From positions 53,499 through 117,498 of the forward strand of contig NZ_WPNZ01000031.1 of assembly GCF_009755605.1 (NCBI RefSeq): a stretch of 64,000 bases of DNA. Reading direction: 5' to 3'. The notes below the pieces were generated by a model that saw nothing but the letters and a program-made list of their open reading frames with translations, did no database searches and was not told where the DNA came from. This document shows positions 43,320-51,575 of this stretch, piece by piece (positions within the stretch are counted from its first letter, which is position 1; the number at the start of each line of letters is the position of its first letter). The translations under genes were made by a program, and so were the position numbers. Source of the stretch: Streptomyces typhae (GTDB lineage: Bacteria > Actinomycetota > Actinomycetes > Streptomycetales > Streptomycetaceae).

Positions 43320-44525
43320 TTGACCACACCCGGGCCGCCTACCAGTCCAGCGCGCACCAAGGGCGGCGAACTACGGGCCAAGGTCGCCCGGCTGCTGGCC
43401 GACCGGCCGGCGGACACGCTCACCATCGGGGACATGGCCAGACAGCTGGGCCACTCCCACGGCGCCGTCCGCAACGCCGCCCTCACCCTGGTGCGACGCG
43501 GCGAGGCCGACCAGGGCGGAACCGGACAGCCGGAGTTCCGCGCGAACGCGAGAACCGCCGCAGCCGCACAGACCGCTGTGATCAGCCCACCGGGCACCCA
43601 CCCTCCGCGCGCCCAGGCGGCCACGGCCCGCACGACCATTCCGGCGGCAGCCACGCCCAGGCAGACCGGCCCGATCCGCCGCGCGGGGGGCCAGCTCTAC
43701 CACCCCCGGGAGCTGGCCGATCTGCCCGACGTCGAGGCGTTGAATCGCTTGCGCGACGCGGATGTGCCGGTGCTGCTCTACGGCCCTCCGGGCACCGGCA
43801 AGACGAGTCTGGTCGAGGCGGCGTTCCCGGACCTGCTCACGGTCGCCGGTGACGGCGACACCACGGTCGGCGACTTGATCGGCGAGTACACGCAGGCCGA
43901 CAGCGGAGGCTACGTCTTCCAGTACGGTCCGCTGGTCACCGCGATGACCGAGGGCCGCGCCCTGCTGATCGACGATGCCACCTTGATCTCACCGAAGGTC
44001 CTGGCGGCGCTGTATCCCGCGATGGACGGGCGCAGGCAGATCCAGGTCAAGGCCCACAAGGGCGAGACCATCAAGGCCGAGCCGGGCTTCTACGTGGTGG
44101 GGGGCCACAATCCCGGCCTCCACGGAGCAGTGTTGACGGAGGCGCTCGCGAGCCGGTTCAGCGTGCAGATCCAGATCGGCACGGACTATGACCTCGCCCT
44201 GGCGCTGAGGATCGATGCCCGGGTGGTCCGGGTCGCCCGACACCTCGCCCGCCAGGTCGAACTCGGCGAGCTGGGCTGGGCCCCCCAACTGCGGGAACTG
44301 CTCAGCTACCAGAAGACCGAGGCCGTCCTGGGCACCAAAGCCGCGCTCGCGAACCTGGTCGGTATCGCTCCTGTGGAGGATCGCGACGCCGTCGCCGCTG
44401 CCGTCATCAAGGCTGCCGGCGTCAAAGAGGTCGCGCCCCTCACCCTCGGCAAGCAGCTCCCCGCCTCGGCCGTCCGCCAGCCCCCGGGCAGCACCGGCTC
44501 CGCGCACCGGGGCCGCCCGCGATGA
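43320..44525 (+). CDS. MoxR-type AAA+ ATPase with N-terminal winged helix
   Basis: A 401-residue protein started at TTG 43320. Residues about 19-72 form a winged helix (KVARLLADRPADTLTIGDMA, RQLGHSHGAVRNAALTLVRR), then a Pro/Ala linker. The AAA+ domain has Walker A GPPGTGKT (155-162), Walker B RALLIDDATLI, sensor 1 FYVVGGHNPG and an arginine finger region LASRF. MoxR ATPases work with VWA proteins as chaperone-like or metal-insertion machines; here a VWA gene follows with a 4-nt overlap. The winged-helix fusion suggests DNA association or regulation (inference). Confidence 0.88.
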   Translation: MTTPGPPTSPARTKGGELRAKVARLLADRPADTLTIGDMARQLGHSHGAVRNAALTLVRRGEADQGGTGQPEFRANARTAAAAQTAVISPPGTHPPRAQAATARTTIPAAATPRQTGPIRRAGGQLYHPRELADLPDVEALNRLRDADVPVLLYGPPGTGKTSLVEAAFPDLLTVAGDGDTTVGDLIGEYTQADSGGYVFQYGPLVTAMTEGRALLIDDATLISPKVLAALYPAMDGRRQIQVKAHKGETIKAEPGFYVVGGHNPGLHGAVLTEALASRFSVQIQIGTDYDLALALRIDARVVRVARHLARQVELGELGWAPQLRELLSYQKTEAVLGTKAALANLVGIAPVEDRDAVAAAVIKAAGVKEVAPLTLGKQLPASAVRQPPGSTGSAHRGRPR

Positions 44526-46321
44526 GCGCCCACCACCACGTCCAGTCCCCCGCCACCACCCGGGACGACGACGCCGACCTCGCGCGCTGGGACGACGACG
44601 GCGCCCCGCCCGCAAAGCCCCGTTCCTCTCCGGCCGCGTGGCTGCGCGTGGGAGCCGAACTCAGCGATCGGCTGGTCGCCCTCTCCGGCCGCCAGGACCT
44701 CCTCGTCACCTGCCGCCCCGGCACGCGCAGCGGCGCACCGGCCGCGTTCTTCCCCACTCTGGGCGAGGTCGAGTTCGACGCCGGCCTGTTCGCCCCGCTT
44801 GAGCCCCACGAGATCCATCCGCGGATCGCGGGCGACGAGGAGCGGTATCCCGACGCCTGGGGAGTGTTCGTCCACGAGGCCGCGCACGCGGCCCACTCCC
44901 TCTGGACGGCTCCTGCCGCAGCGGACCCTCGTGTCGTCGAGGCCGCGCTCCTGCTGGAGGAGAGCCGCATCGAAGGCGCACATCTGATCACACGGCCCAC
45001 GGACCGCACGTACCTGCGCACCAGTGCCCGAACCCTGGTCATGCCCGACATCGCCCACCCCACCCTGGAGGGCATCGAGCACGCCGCCGCCGTGGCGGCC
45101 CTGGTCCTTGGCCGTCGTGACGTCGGCATCCTGGACTCCGGCGAGACCCGGGCCGTCGCCGATCTGTGCGAAAAGGTATTGGGCGCCCACCTGCTGGCCA
45201 CACTCACCCGCATCTGGACCGCGGCCCACCAGTGCGCCGACCACGACTCCACGACCATGCTCGCCCACGGTCAACAATGGTGCGACGCTCTTCACACCAC
45301 GCCCCCATCCTGGCCCGTGCCGGAGAACCTCACCGATCTGCTGTCCGGCGCCGTGGGGGTCGTCATGGACCACGCGGCAGCCACCGACGCCGCCGACCTC
45401 GCGGCACAGGCCGCAGCGGCCAACGCCATCGCCGCGCGGTCCAAGGCGCAGGCGAAGGGCCGCGCCCAGCGGGCTGGCCATCGACGTAAAGCCGCCGCCA
45501 CCGCCAAGTCGGTCTTCAACGCCCGTGGCACCACCGTCACCCCCGACGGCACACCGGCGCCCCAGGGCAACCCTGTCACCGGCACCCGCACGCCCACCGC
45601 CGCCGAGCAGAGTGCCGCCGCGCGCCTGAGCCGCGCCCTGCGCGCCGCCGCCTACCGCGAGCGGACCGAGGAGCAGACCACCAGCCCCACCCCGCCCGGC
45701 CGCCTCAACATGCGCGCGGCCCTCGCCCGCGACGCTCAGCGCGCGGCCGGGTCGGTCCCCACCGCGGAACCCTTCACCCACACCCGCCGCCGGCACTCCC
45801 CCACCCCACCGCTGCGTGTGGGTATCGCCGTCGACGTCTCCGGCTCCATGCGTGCCGCCTGCGCGCCCGTCGCGTCCGCTGCCTGGATCGTGGCACGCGC
45901 AGCAGCCCTGACCGACCCCGACTCCCTCACCGCCACCATCGCCTACGACAGGCACCTGACCGCATTGACCCGCCCCACCCACCGAGCACCAGAGCGCGTG
46001 ACGACGTTCGATGCCAAAGGCGGCCACCACAACCTCGGCAACGCCATCGACGCACTCGACCACGGACTCGAACTCAGCCGCCCCGGCGCCGGCCGCCTCC
46101 TCGTGATCGTCACCGACGCCCACTACGGCGGCGACGAAACCGCTCAAGCCGTCACCCGCGTCAAGCAGCTCACGACCGCCGGCTGCGCCGTACTCCAGCT
46201 CACCCTCACCGCCAAGTCCCACCATTTGCCGGGGACCACCTTGCTGCACCTGCCCCAGCCCTCCAGCGCTCCCGCCGCCATCGCCACGGCGGCCACAGAC
46301 GCCATCCGCAGGACACGCTGA
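44522..46321 (+). CDS. VWA-domain protein with HEAAH zincin-like motif
   Basis: A 599-residue partner of the MoxR ATPase. The N-terminal 250 residues include FVHEAAHAAHS (HEAAH at 118-122) and a downstream LLLEESRIEG (about 144-153), which together resemble the zinc ligands of a gluzincin metallopeptidase or a CobT-like fold. A helical middle (about 300-430) leads to a C-terminal VWA domain with the MIDAS motif DVSGS (438-442) and later VIVTDAHYGGDE. The MoxR-VWA pair overlaps by 4 nt. Such pairs are proposed NTP-dependent conflict or remodelling systems. Whether the HEAAH site is active is not known. Confidence 0.85.
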   Translation: MSAHHHVQSPATTRDDDADLARWDDDGAPPAKPRSSPAAWLRVGAELSDRLVALSGRQDLLVTCRPGTRSGAPAAFFPTLGEVEFDAGLFAPLEPHEIHPRIAGDEERYPDAWGVFVHEAAHAAHSLWTAPAAADPRVVEAALLLEESRIEGAHLITRPTDRTYLRTSARTLVMPDIAHPTLEGIEHAAAVAALVLGRRDVGILDSGETRAVADLCEKVLGAHLLATLTRIWTAAHQCADHDSTTMLAHGQQWCDALHTTPPSWPVPENLTDLLSGAVGVVMDHAAATDAADLAAQAAAANAIAARSKAQAKGRAQRAGHRRKAAATAKSVFNARGTTVTPDGTPAPQGNPVTGTRTPTAAEQSAAARLSRALRAAAYRERTEEQTTSPTPPGRLNMRAALARDAQRAAGSVPTAEPFTHTRRRHSPTPPLRVGIAVDVSGSMRAACAPVASAAWIVARAAALTDPDSLTATIAYDRHLTALTRPTHRAPERVTTFDAKGGHHNLGNAIDALDHGLELSRPGAGRLLVIVTDAHYGGDETAQAVTRVKQLTTAGCAVLQLTLTAKSHHLPGTTLLHLPQPSSAPAAIATAATDAIRRTR

Positions 46322-46514
46322 GACGACGCAGAAGGCGGAAGCGTCCCGAGACCATCGCCAAGCACTCCAGACCACCTGCGTCCGCCCGCATGAATCGTGC
46401 ATCTGATGCACGACCCTCCGCGACGACGCAGGCCACCACCATCTGTCTGCTTGACCGCACAGACCCGCCCATGCCCCCTGAACTGCCCGCCACTGCAAGG
46501 AGACCACCCCGAAT

Positions 46515-47012
46515 ATGGCTGTCCGTACGACCTGGAAAATTGTCCACAGTTGTGGACACGAAGTGGCACACGACCTGTCCGATCGACCTGCCGACCGGCG
46601 CGCCGGATTCGCCCGCTGGCTCGAAGGCCGCGACTGCACCGACTGCTGGAAAGCCGCCCGCGACGCCGACACCGAATCCAAGGAAGCCTGGCTCGCCGCC
46701 AAGCGCGCCCAGGAGCTGCAGGCCGCCACCGAGTGGGCCGAGCAGTTCGACATGCCGCCGCTCGAAGGACCCGACAAGGCCCTGGACTGGGGCGCGCGCT
46801 CCCGCCACCAGCTCGTCACCGCCGCCTACAGCGCGCTGGTCACCGAAGGCACCTGGAGCGAGGCGGACTGGGCCGTACTGGAGGAGCAGATCCGCGCGGT
46901 CAGCCGGGCCGGATGGTGGATCGACCAGCGTGACGCCGACGGCACCGACCTGCCCGAACTCCTCGACGCGGCCACCGCGAACGACCGCGGCACAGAAAAC
47001 CCCTACCGCTGA
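46515..47012 (+). CDS. Conserved protein with zinc-knuckle N terminus
   Basis: A 165-residue protein: WKIVHSCGHEVAHDLSDRPA and FARWLEGRDCTDCWKAARDA bring together C-G-H and C-x2-C, a likely zinc site, followed by helices and a tryptophan-rich LVTEGTWSEADWAVLEEQIR...RAGWWIDQRDADG. ATG 46515 follows AAGGAGA. Known only as a hypothetical protein of Streptomyces elements, as far as I recall. It ends 53 bp before palindrome copy D. Confidence 0.65.
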   Translation: MAVRTTWKIVHSCGHEVAHDLSDRPADRRAGFARWLEGRDCTDCWKAARDADTESKEAWLAAKRAQELQAATEWAEQFDMPPLEGPDKALDWGARSRHQLVTAAYSALVTEGTWSEADWAVLEEQIRAVSRAGWWIDQRDADGTDLPELLDAATANDRGTENPYR

Positions 47013-47064
47013 CCCCCGCCAGCCCTTCAGCGGGCGCACGGGGAAGCGTTATACCGCAGGGTTC

Positions 47065-47092
47065 CCGGTTAGCGAAACCGGGGTTCGTCCGG
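47065..47092 (+). promoter_or_regulatory. Repeated palindromic operator-like site, copy D
   Basis: Core CCGGTTAGCGAAACCGG at 47065-47081 with TCCGGA from 47088, the box being on the side of the downstream rightward genes. Same polarity relative to its operon as copies A, B and C. Confidence 0.7.
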
Positions 47093-47145
47093 ACCATTGT
47101 CCTTCCACCGCCGCCCCCGTGACGTTTGTGGAAGGACCCCGTGCT

Positions 47146-47565
47146 GTGGCCCAACCGGCTCGCCCGCCTTACGTTCCCGCCGACACCCTCACCCCCCAAA
47201 GGGACATGTCCCACGCCCACTTCCGCCCCGGCGACGAGGTCGTCATCCTCAAGGGCGTCGCCGCAGGGGAGCTGTGGGGCGACGCCATGACAGTGGTGGT
47301 CCCCTCCTGGCACACACCCACCGATGAGGACGGGTGGCGGCTGCGTAACCCCAACGGCGGCGAGCAGACCTTCATCACCGCCCACCCCCGCTACCTCGTG
47401 CACCTCTCGCGCCGCTGCCCGGACTGCCTGATCCACCTGCGCGCCATGGAGAACGACCTCACCCCCAAGGTTGACGGCACGGACACGGTGATCGACTGCG
47501 GCTGGTACTCCACCACCGCGCTCAACCAGCTCGTGCACATCGCCGACGCCCGGGACGGCCGATGA
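47146..47565 (+). CDS. Hypothetical protein with KOW/SH3-like start and Cys pair
   Basis: About 139 residues if started at GTG 47146; ATG 47206 and GTG 47128 or 47119 are alternatives. The core reads HFRPGDEVVILKGVAAGELW (SH3/KOW-like beta barrel), DGWRLRNPNGGEQTFITAHP, then LVHLSRRCPDCLIHLRAMEN with a C-x2-C pair. It overlaps the relaxase-like gene by 4 nt and probably belongs to that operon under palindrome D. Function unknown. Confidence 0.6.
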   Translation: MAQPARPPYVPADTLTPQRDMSHAHFRPGDEVVILKGVAAGELWGDAMTVVVPSWHTPTDEDGWRLRNPNGGEQTFITAHPRYLVHLSRRCPDCLIHLRAMENDLTPKVDGTDTVIDCGWYSTTALNQLVHIADARDGR

Positions 47566-48437
47566 TCGCCCGCCTCTACGAGGGAGAGTCCTTCCCGTCC
47601 ATCGCACTCTCCGCAGCTCTGGGGCGTCCGATTGCCGAGCAGGACGTCCTCGCAGATGTTGTAGCGGCCAGCGCGCCACTGGACTCCGGGGGTGCCGCGG
47701 GCAGCCGGGAGGCGTGGAGGTTCGCCGACTGGCAGGAGTACCTGCTCGCACCCCGCGATCTACACCCTCACGCAGCCGCGCCCGGTGCGGACGAGCCGGA
47801 GATCTTCCACCTGGCGGTCCGGCTGCATGCCGCCGATCGGACCCTGCGCCCGCCTGAATGGAGCGAGATCGCCGAGCGGCTGGCCCGGGCCGCCGGCCTC
47901 ACCGTTCCGGGGGCCAAGCAGGCATGCCGCTGGGTGGCCTTGCAGGCCCGGCCCGGGCGACTCGTCCTCGTCGCCAACCTCATCCGCGGCGACGGTGGCT
48001 GGGCCCGGCAGCCCTATCCGCTGCGCGAGGCGCTCAGGGGAGAGTGCCGGCGTATCGAGGCCGACCTGGGCCTGGTGTCGGCGCAGCCCCACGGAGGGCG
48101 TCGTCCGCTCACCGCGGAGCGGCCTGCGGACCAGTCGCCGCCCGCTGTCGCCGCCCGGCTGGCCACGCTGGTGGTCCAGCTCGCCGACGAGGCCACCGGC
48201 CCCCTCGCCGCCGTGCGCGGCATGGTCGAGCAGACCGCCTACCAGCTTGCGGAGTTGCCCCACGCTTACGGGCCCGAGGCCGGGCACCGGCTGGAGTGGA
48301 TCGCCCGTCGGCTCCACGGCATCCAGCAGGACCTGGACGCAACCGCCGCCGGCCTGCCCGGACACCGGCAGCGCGCCGGCACCGCCGCCCGCCGCCCCCT
48401 CCAGCCCCCGGCAGCATCCTCGCCCCGCTGCCGGTGA
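47562..48437 (+). CDS. Relaxase-like protein lacking the catalytic HxH motif
   Basis: A 291-residue protein. It begins MIARLYEGES like actinobacterial relaxases and has IFHLAVRLHAADRTLRPPEW (81-100), SEIAERLARAAGL, CRWVALQARPGRLVLVANLI (122-141) and ALRGECRRIEADLGL. In the family I know (HCSVR..P.D..L...EW; CRWVAVRHA..HIHIVATL; CR.IE..YGL) the HIH residues bind the metal of the nickase site. Here that strand reads GRLVLVANL and both His are gone, while His83 remains. It is therefore probably not a nicking enzyme but a binding or regulatory derivative (inference). Confidence 0.6.
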   Translation: MIARLYEGESFPSIALSAALGRPIAEQDVLADVVAASAPLDSGGAAGSREAWRFADWQEYLLAPRDLHPHAAAPGADEPEIFHLAVRLHAADRTLRPPEWSEIAERLARAAGLTVPGAKQACRWVALQARPGRLVLVANLIRGDGGWARQPYPLREALRGECRRIEADLGLVSAQPHGGRRPLTAERPADQSPPAVAARLATLVVQLADEATGPLAAVRGMVEQTAYQLAELPHAYGPEAGHRLEWIARRLHGIQQDLDATAAGLPGHRQRAGTAARRPLQPPAASSPRCR

Positions 48438-48623
48438 ACCACCCACCCCGTGCAGAAAGCCCGACCTTGCGCAGCGTGTGCGGCGCTGAAGTCGGCCCCG
48501 CCGAGCGTGAAGCCTCCGCCGTCTGCGCCTGCCCGCCCTCACCGATCGCCCCCGCCCCCAGCCCGTCGCGCCCTGCTGGCCCTGGCCGGACGGCGGCGCT
48601 GACACCCCCGCCCCAAGGAACAC

Positions 48624-49364
48624 ATGCCCGACCCCACCCCCGACCTCGCCTCCTTCGCCACCGCCCTCGCCGACGAACTCCCCGGCACCTGGCTGAGCGA
48701 ACACACCCAACATCAGCGGCACACCGGCCAGTCCGCGCGCGCCGAGGACCTGTGGGACATGAACCTGCTCGCCCACGCCCTCGCCGAACACACTCTTGAC
48801 CAGGACGCGGTCCTCACCCGCGAGGACGGCATGCGCCTGTACGTCATCGCCCGCCCCCGCCGCGGCGAGGAGTTCCTCATCGGCGCCCTGGCGCCCGCCG
48901 GCATCGCCCCGGAAGCCTTCCGCGGCGTACGCGAGCCGGACGGTATCGCCGTCGAGGACGACCCGTTCACAGCCGCCGAGGAGGTCGTCGTGGACCTGCT
49001 GCCGCGCTACGACAAGGCCCTGGCTCAGGTGCGGCACCACGCAGACCGTATCGCCGCGGCCCAGCCGCCGGACTTGGTGGTGATCACCCTGAGCGGGCGG
49101 GACTTCCACGTCACCAAGCCCGAGCGGGCCGATGCCGCCCGGATCCTCATCGACAACGGCTGCACCTACGACCAGACCCGGAACGTCTTCGTACTCCCCG
49201 GCGAGGACACCGCCCGCCAGGCGCAGGCCATCCAGAACGCTGCCGCACAGCTCGACCGGCTCGGGATCGGCGTCAGCATCCGCCCGGCACCCGCCCGGCC
49301 CGCCCTGGACACCACCCCACCCCCGCCGCCATCCCCCATCACAGCCACGGCCCGTGCACGGTAG
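48624..49364 (+). CDS. Paralog of the 37581 family with domains in reverse order
   Basis: A 246-residue protein. Domain L comes first: ASFATALADELPGTWLSEHT...LTREDGMRLYVIARPRRGEE (about 8-90). An N-like domain follows: LVVITLSGRDFHVTKPERAD, AARILIDNGCTYDQTRNVFV, AAAQLDRLGIGVSIRPAPA (about 155-230). In the 37581 protein the order is N then L. Short Pro-rich tail. Function unknown. Confidence 0.65.
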   Translation: MPDPTPDLASFATALADELPGTWLSEHTQHQRHTGQSARAEDLWDMNLLAHALAEHTLDQDAVLTREDGMRLYVIARPRRGEEFLIGALAPAGIAPEAFRGVREPDGIAVEDDPFTAAEEVVVDLLPRYDKALAQVRHHADRIAAAQPPDLVVITLSGRDFHVTKPERADAARILIDNGCTYDQTRNVFVLPGEDTARQAQAIQNAAAQLDRLGIGVSIRPAPARPALDTTPPPPPSPITATARAR

Positions 49365-49395
49365 TCCGCGCTCCTGAAGAAAGGAGGTAGCGCCG

Positions 49396-49729
49396 TTAGG
49401 CAACAGAGCCGATGACAAAGGCACCGGTGTCAAGATCTACCGCAAGCCCCTGACCGGCACCGTCCACGCCGACACCCCCGCCAGAGCGCCCGAGCAACTC
49501 CTCACGCTGCTCGGCAGCCTGGGCCTTCAACGCAAGACCGTGATTACGGCAGGCCCAGTCTACTTGGCACGAGGTCCCCGACCACCTCGATGAGGCGCAG
49601 AAGAGGCAGCTCGCCACCCGCGCCATCCCCTCCCTGCTGATGGCCAGGTACATGGTCAACATCCCTGACGACGTTTTCGACCCCGCCGCCTACCAGGACG
49701 CCGTCGCCCGCACCCGCCACCCCCGCTGA
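49396..49729 (+). pseudogene. Small hypothetical protein, non-standard start and frameshift
   Basis: AAGGAGG (49381-49387) points to a start near TTA 49396; the frame then reads GNRADDKGTGVKIYRKPLTG, LLTLLGSLGLQRKTVITAG. At 49552-49556 (GGCCCAG) the frame shifts by one base and continues STWHEVPDHLDEAQKRQLAT, SLLMARYMVNIPDDVFDPAA to the stop at 49729. One extra C explains the break. About 110 residues when repaired. No family recognised. Confidence 0.45.
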
Positions 49730-49788
49730 CCGCCCCACTCGGCCGGACCCACACTAAAGAGTCGGCCCCGCCCCGAGGGACACCGCTC

Positions 49789-49990
49789 ATTCCTACCCCC
49801 AGCAACGCCCCTCCGCCTATCGCGATCAGCCGTAGCCCGCGCCTGGCCACCGCCCTGTTCCGCCGCTACCTGCGCGCCGCCGTCGTCGGCAGCCGCGAAC
49901 ACGACCATTCCCTGGCCGGTGCCCGGCCCGACACCGTCCCCAACGAAGCCCGCCACCGACGTCCCCACCCCACGCCCAGGAGGCCCATGA
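49789..49990 (+). CDS. Possible small gene with ATT start
   Basis: GAGGGA with an 8-nt spacer precedes ATT 49789, opening IPTPSNAPPPIAISRSPRLA, TALFRRYLRAAVVGSREHD. The frame runs on into the next gene without a stop, but another frame gives a proline-rich end closing at TGA 49988, overlapping the ATG at 49987, as is usual for this element's gene junctions. A frameshift near 49910 would be needed. Weak evidence. Confidence 0.25.
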
Positions 49991-50376
49991 CCGACCCCTC
50001 GACCTACCCCGTACGCCTCGCCGAGGACATCGCCAGCCTGATCGAGACCCTGCATGAACACCTCTGCCAGGCCACCCGGGCCGAAGCGGGCGAGATCCTC
50101 GGCACGGTCCTCGACCCCGAGGACGGTGTCCTGTCCCGTCTCACCGACCTGCTCGGCACCGGGTCCCGTTTCGCCCAAAACCAGGCGCACAACGGCATGC
50201 TCCCACCGGAGGTGTGCCTCGCGATGGGCCGTACGGTCAATGAACTGAACAGTGTCGGCGAGGACCTCGCCGAACCCGTCGACAGCTTCAAGAAGGTCGC
50301 CGCACAACCCTCCGCGACACATGCCTTTCCGCCGAAGCCGGCTGCCTCAGCGATGGTCGTCCGGAGGAGCCGGTGA
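49987..50376 (+). CDS. Small helical protein
   Basis: A 129-residue protein with a clear ribosome site (AGGAGG, 5-nt spacer) before ATG 49987: YPVRLAEDIASLIETLHEHL, GEILGTVLDPEDGVLSRLTD, LAMGRTVNELNSVGEDLAEP. All helical and related in plan to the 51222 protein (a D-D-G-V-L/I turn shared by both). It overlaps the following DUF317 gene by 4 nt. Function unknown. Confidence 0.65.
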   Translation: MTDPSTYPVRLAEDIASLIETLHEHLCQATRAEAGEILGTVLDPEDGVLSRLTDLLGTGSRFAQNQAHNGMLPPEVCLAMGRTVNELNSVGEDLAEPVDSFKKVAAQPSATHAFPPKPAASAMVVRRSR

Positions 50377-51179
50377 GGAAGCAGCAGCGGCCCGGCTGGG
50401 CGGCGGACGCCGGGCCGGCCGAGCAGCATTACCTGGTTCAGCCCCGCTATCTGGCCGGCGGCGGTGACCTCGGCTACGTCAGTGAGTTCCTGCGTGCCTC
50501 GGGCTGGAAGGACAAGTCGAAGCCGGGCGGTCCGCTGATCTTCGACAGCCCCGACGGCATGGCGCGGGTCGGCTACGACCCCTACATCCAGCCCGGCGGC
50601 TGGACCATCTCCGGCACAGCCCATGCCGGGCAGGAGGCGTGGCACGCCACTCTCGGGCGGCAGGTGCCGGTGGAGATCATGGCAGGGTTCACCGACGCCC
50701 TCACCCGGCCGCCCGCGGCACACGCTCCCAACGTGTGGGCGCCGTTCCAGGAGCGCCGCTGGGCGATGGAGCAGGGCCAGCATGTCACCGCGATGAGCCC
50801 TGAAGGCGGGGCGTGGCTGCAATTCCACCAGTCCGCGCCCGGCCAGGCCCTGTGGTGGGCCGGGGCGCGCACCGAGCACGGGCCCAGCTGGACTGCGAGC
50901 TTCACCTCCAGCACACCCGTGCATTTGGTGGCGGCGTTCTCCGCCGCGCTGGCCGATCCGCAGCCGGTGATGCGCCCGCGCGGGCACGTCCCGCCCTCGC
51001 AGCGCATCCGTACCCAGTCCGTCTCGGTACGCCCCGACCAGCTCTCCGCCTGGCAGCAGACCCGGATCGCCGCCGCCCGCGCGGCCACCTGGGCCCGCAG
51101 CTCCTGGGCCACCACCCGCCCACGCCGCACGCCAGCCGCCGGCCCGCACGCCGCAGCTGGCAGCCGAGCCCACCGCTAG
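50373..51179 (+). CDS. DUF317 domain protein
   Basis: A 268-residue DUF317 protein started at GTG 50373: YLVQPRYLAGGGDLGYVSEF at the N terminus, GWTISGTAHAGQEAWHATLG, then LWWAGARTEHGPSWTASFTS and VHLVAAFSAALADPQPV in the second half. Ends in an Ala/Arg tail. It alternates with short helical proteins (49987, 51222), each pair overlapping by 4 nt, which suggests that DUF317 proteins and these helical proteins work together. Confidence 0.85.
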   Translation: MRKQQRPGWAADAGPAEQHYLVQPRYLAGGGDLGYVSEFLRASGWKDKSKPGGPLIFDSPDGMARVGYDPYIQPGGWTISGTAHAGQEAWHATLGRQVPVEIMAGFTDALTRPPAAHAPNVWAPFQERRWAMEQGQHVTAMSPEGGAWLQFHQSAPGQALWWAGARTEHGPSWTASFTSSTPVHLVAAFSAALADPQPVMRPRGHVPPSQRIRTQSVSVRPDQLSAWQQTRIAAARAATWARSSWATTRPRRTPAAGPHAAAGSRAHR

Positions 51180-51221
51180 CCCCCGCCTCACCCCCAGCAC
51201 CCGCACCACCTCAAGGACTCC

Positions 51222-51575
51222 ATGCCCCACCACGCCACCGGCGCTCCCACGCCCGACCAGATCCGTCAGGCCACCCGCGCCCTGGCCCATCTCGCGGCCT
51301 ACCTGCGCGAGCGCCCCTGTCTCGACGAGGCGCTGACGCTGCTGGTGCCGCTGCTCGATGCGGACGACGGCGTCCCGATCCTGCTCGGCGACACTTTGCG
51401 CTCCGCCGAACGCATCATCACCGGTGCCGGACTCTCGCAGAACGAGGAGACCCAGACGATCACGGAAGCCCTTCGCGCCACCGCGCAGGAAGCCACCGAC
51501 TGGCATGTCCTGCACTGGGACATCCAGCGCGTCCAGGCCCTGCACCAAGCCGCGCGACGGATGCGCCCTCAGTGA
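51222..51575 (+). CDS. Small helical protein
   Basis: A 117-residue protein: TPDQIRQATRALAHLAAYLR, ALTLLVPLLDADDGVPILLG, AERIITGAGLSQNEETQTIT, WHVLHWDIQRVQALHQAARR. All-helical, ATG 51222 behind CAAGGA. The central D-D-G-V turn matches the 49987 protein, so the two may be paralogs. It overlaps the next DUF317 gene (GTGA). Confidence 0.65.
   Translation: MPHHATGAPTPDQIRQATRALAHLAAYLRERPCLDEALTLLVPLLDADDGVPILLGDTLRSAERIITGAGLSQNEETQTITEALRATAQEATDWHVLHWDIQRVQALHQAARRMRPQ

Noticed and set aside
44306..46819. Long leftward open frame (837 codons) opposite the MoxR/VWA genes
   Set aside because: Antisense shadow of the two strongly supported genes.
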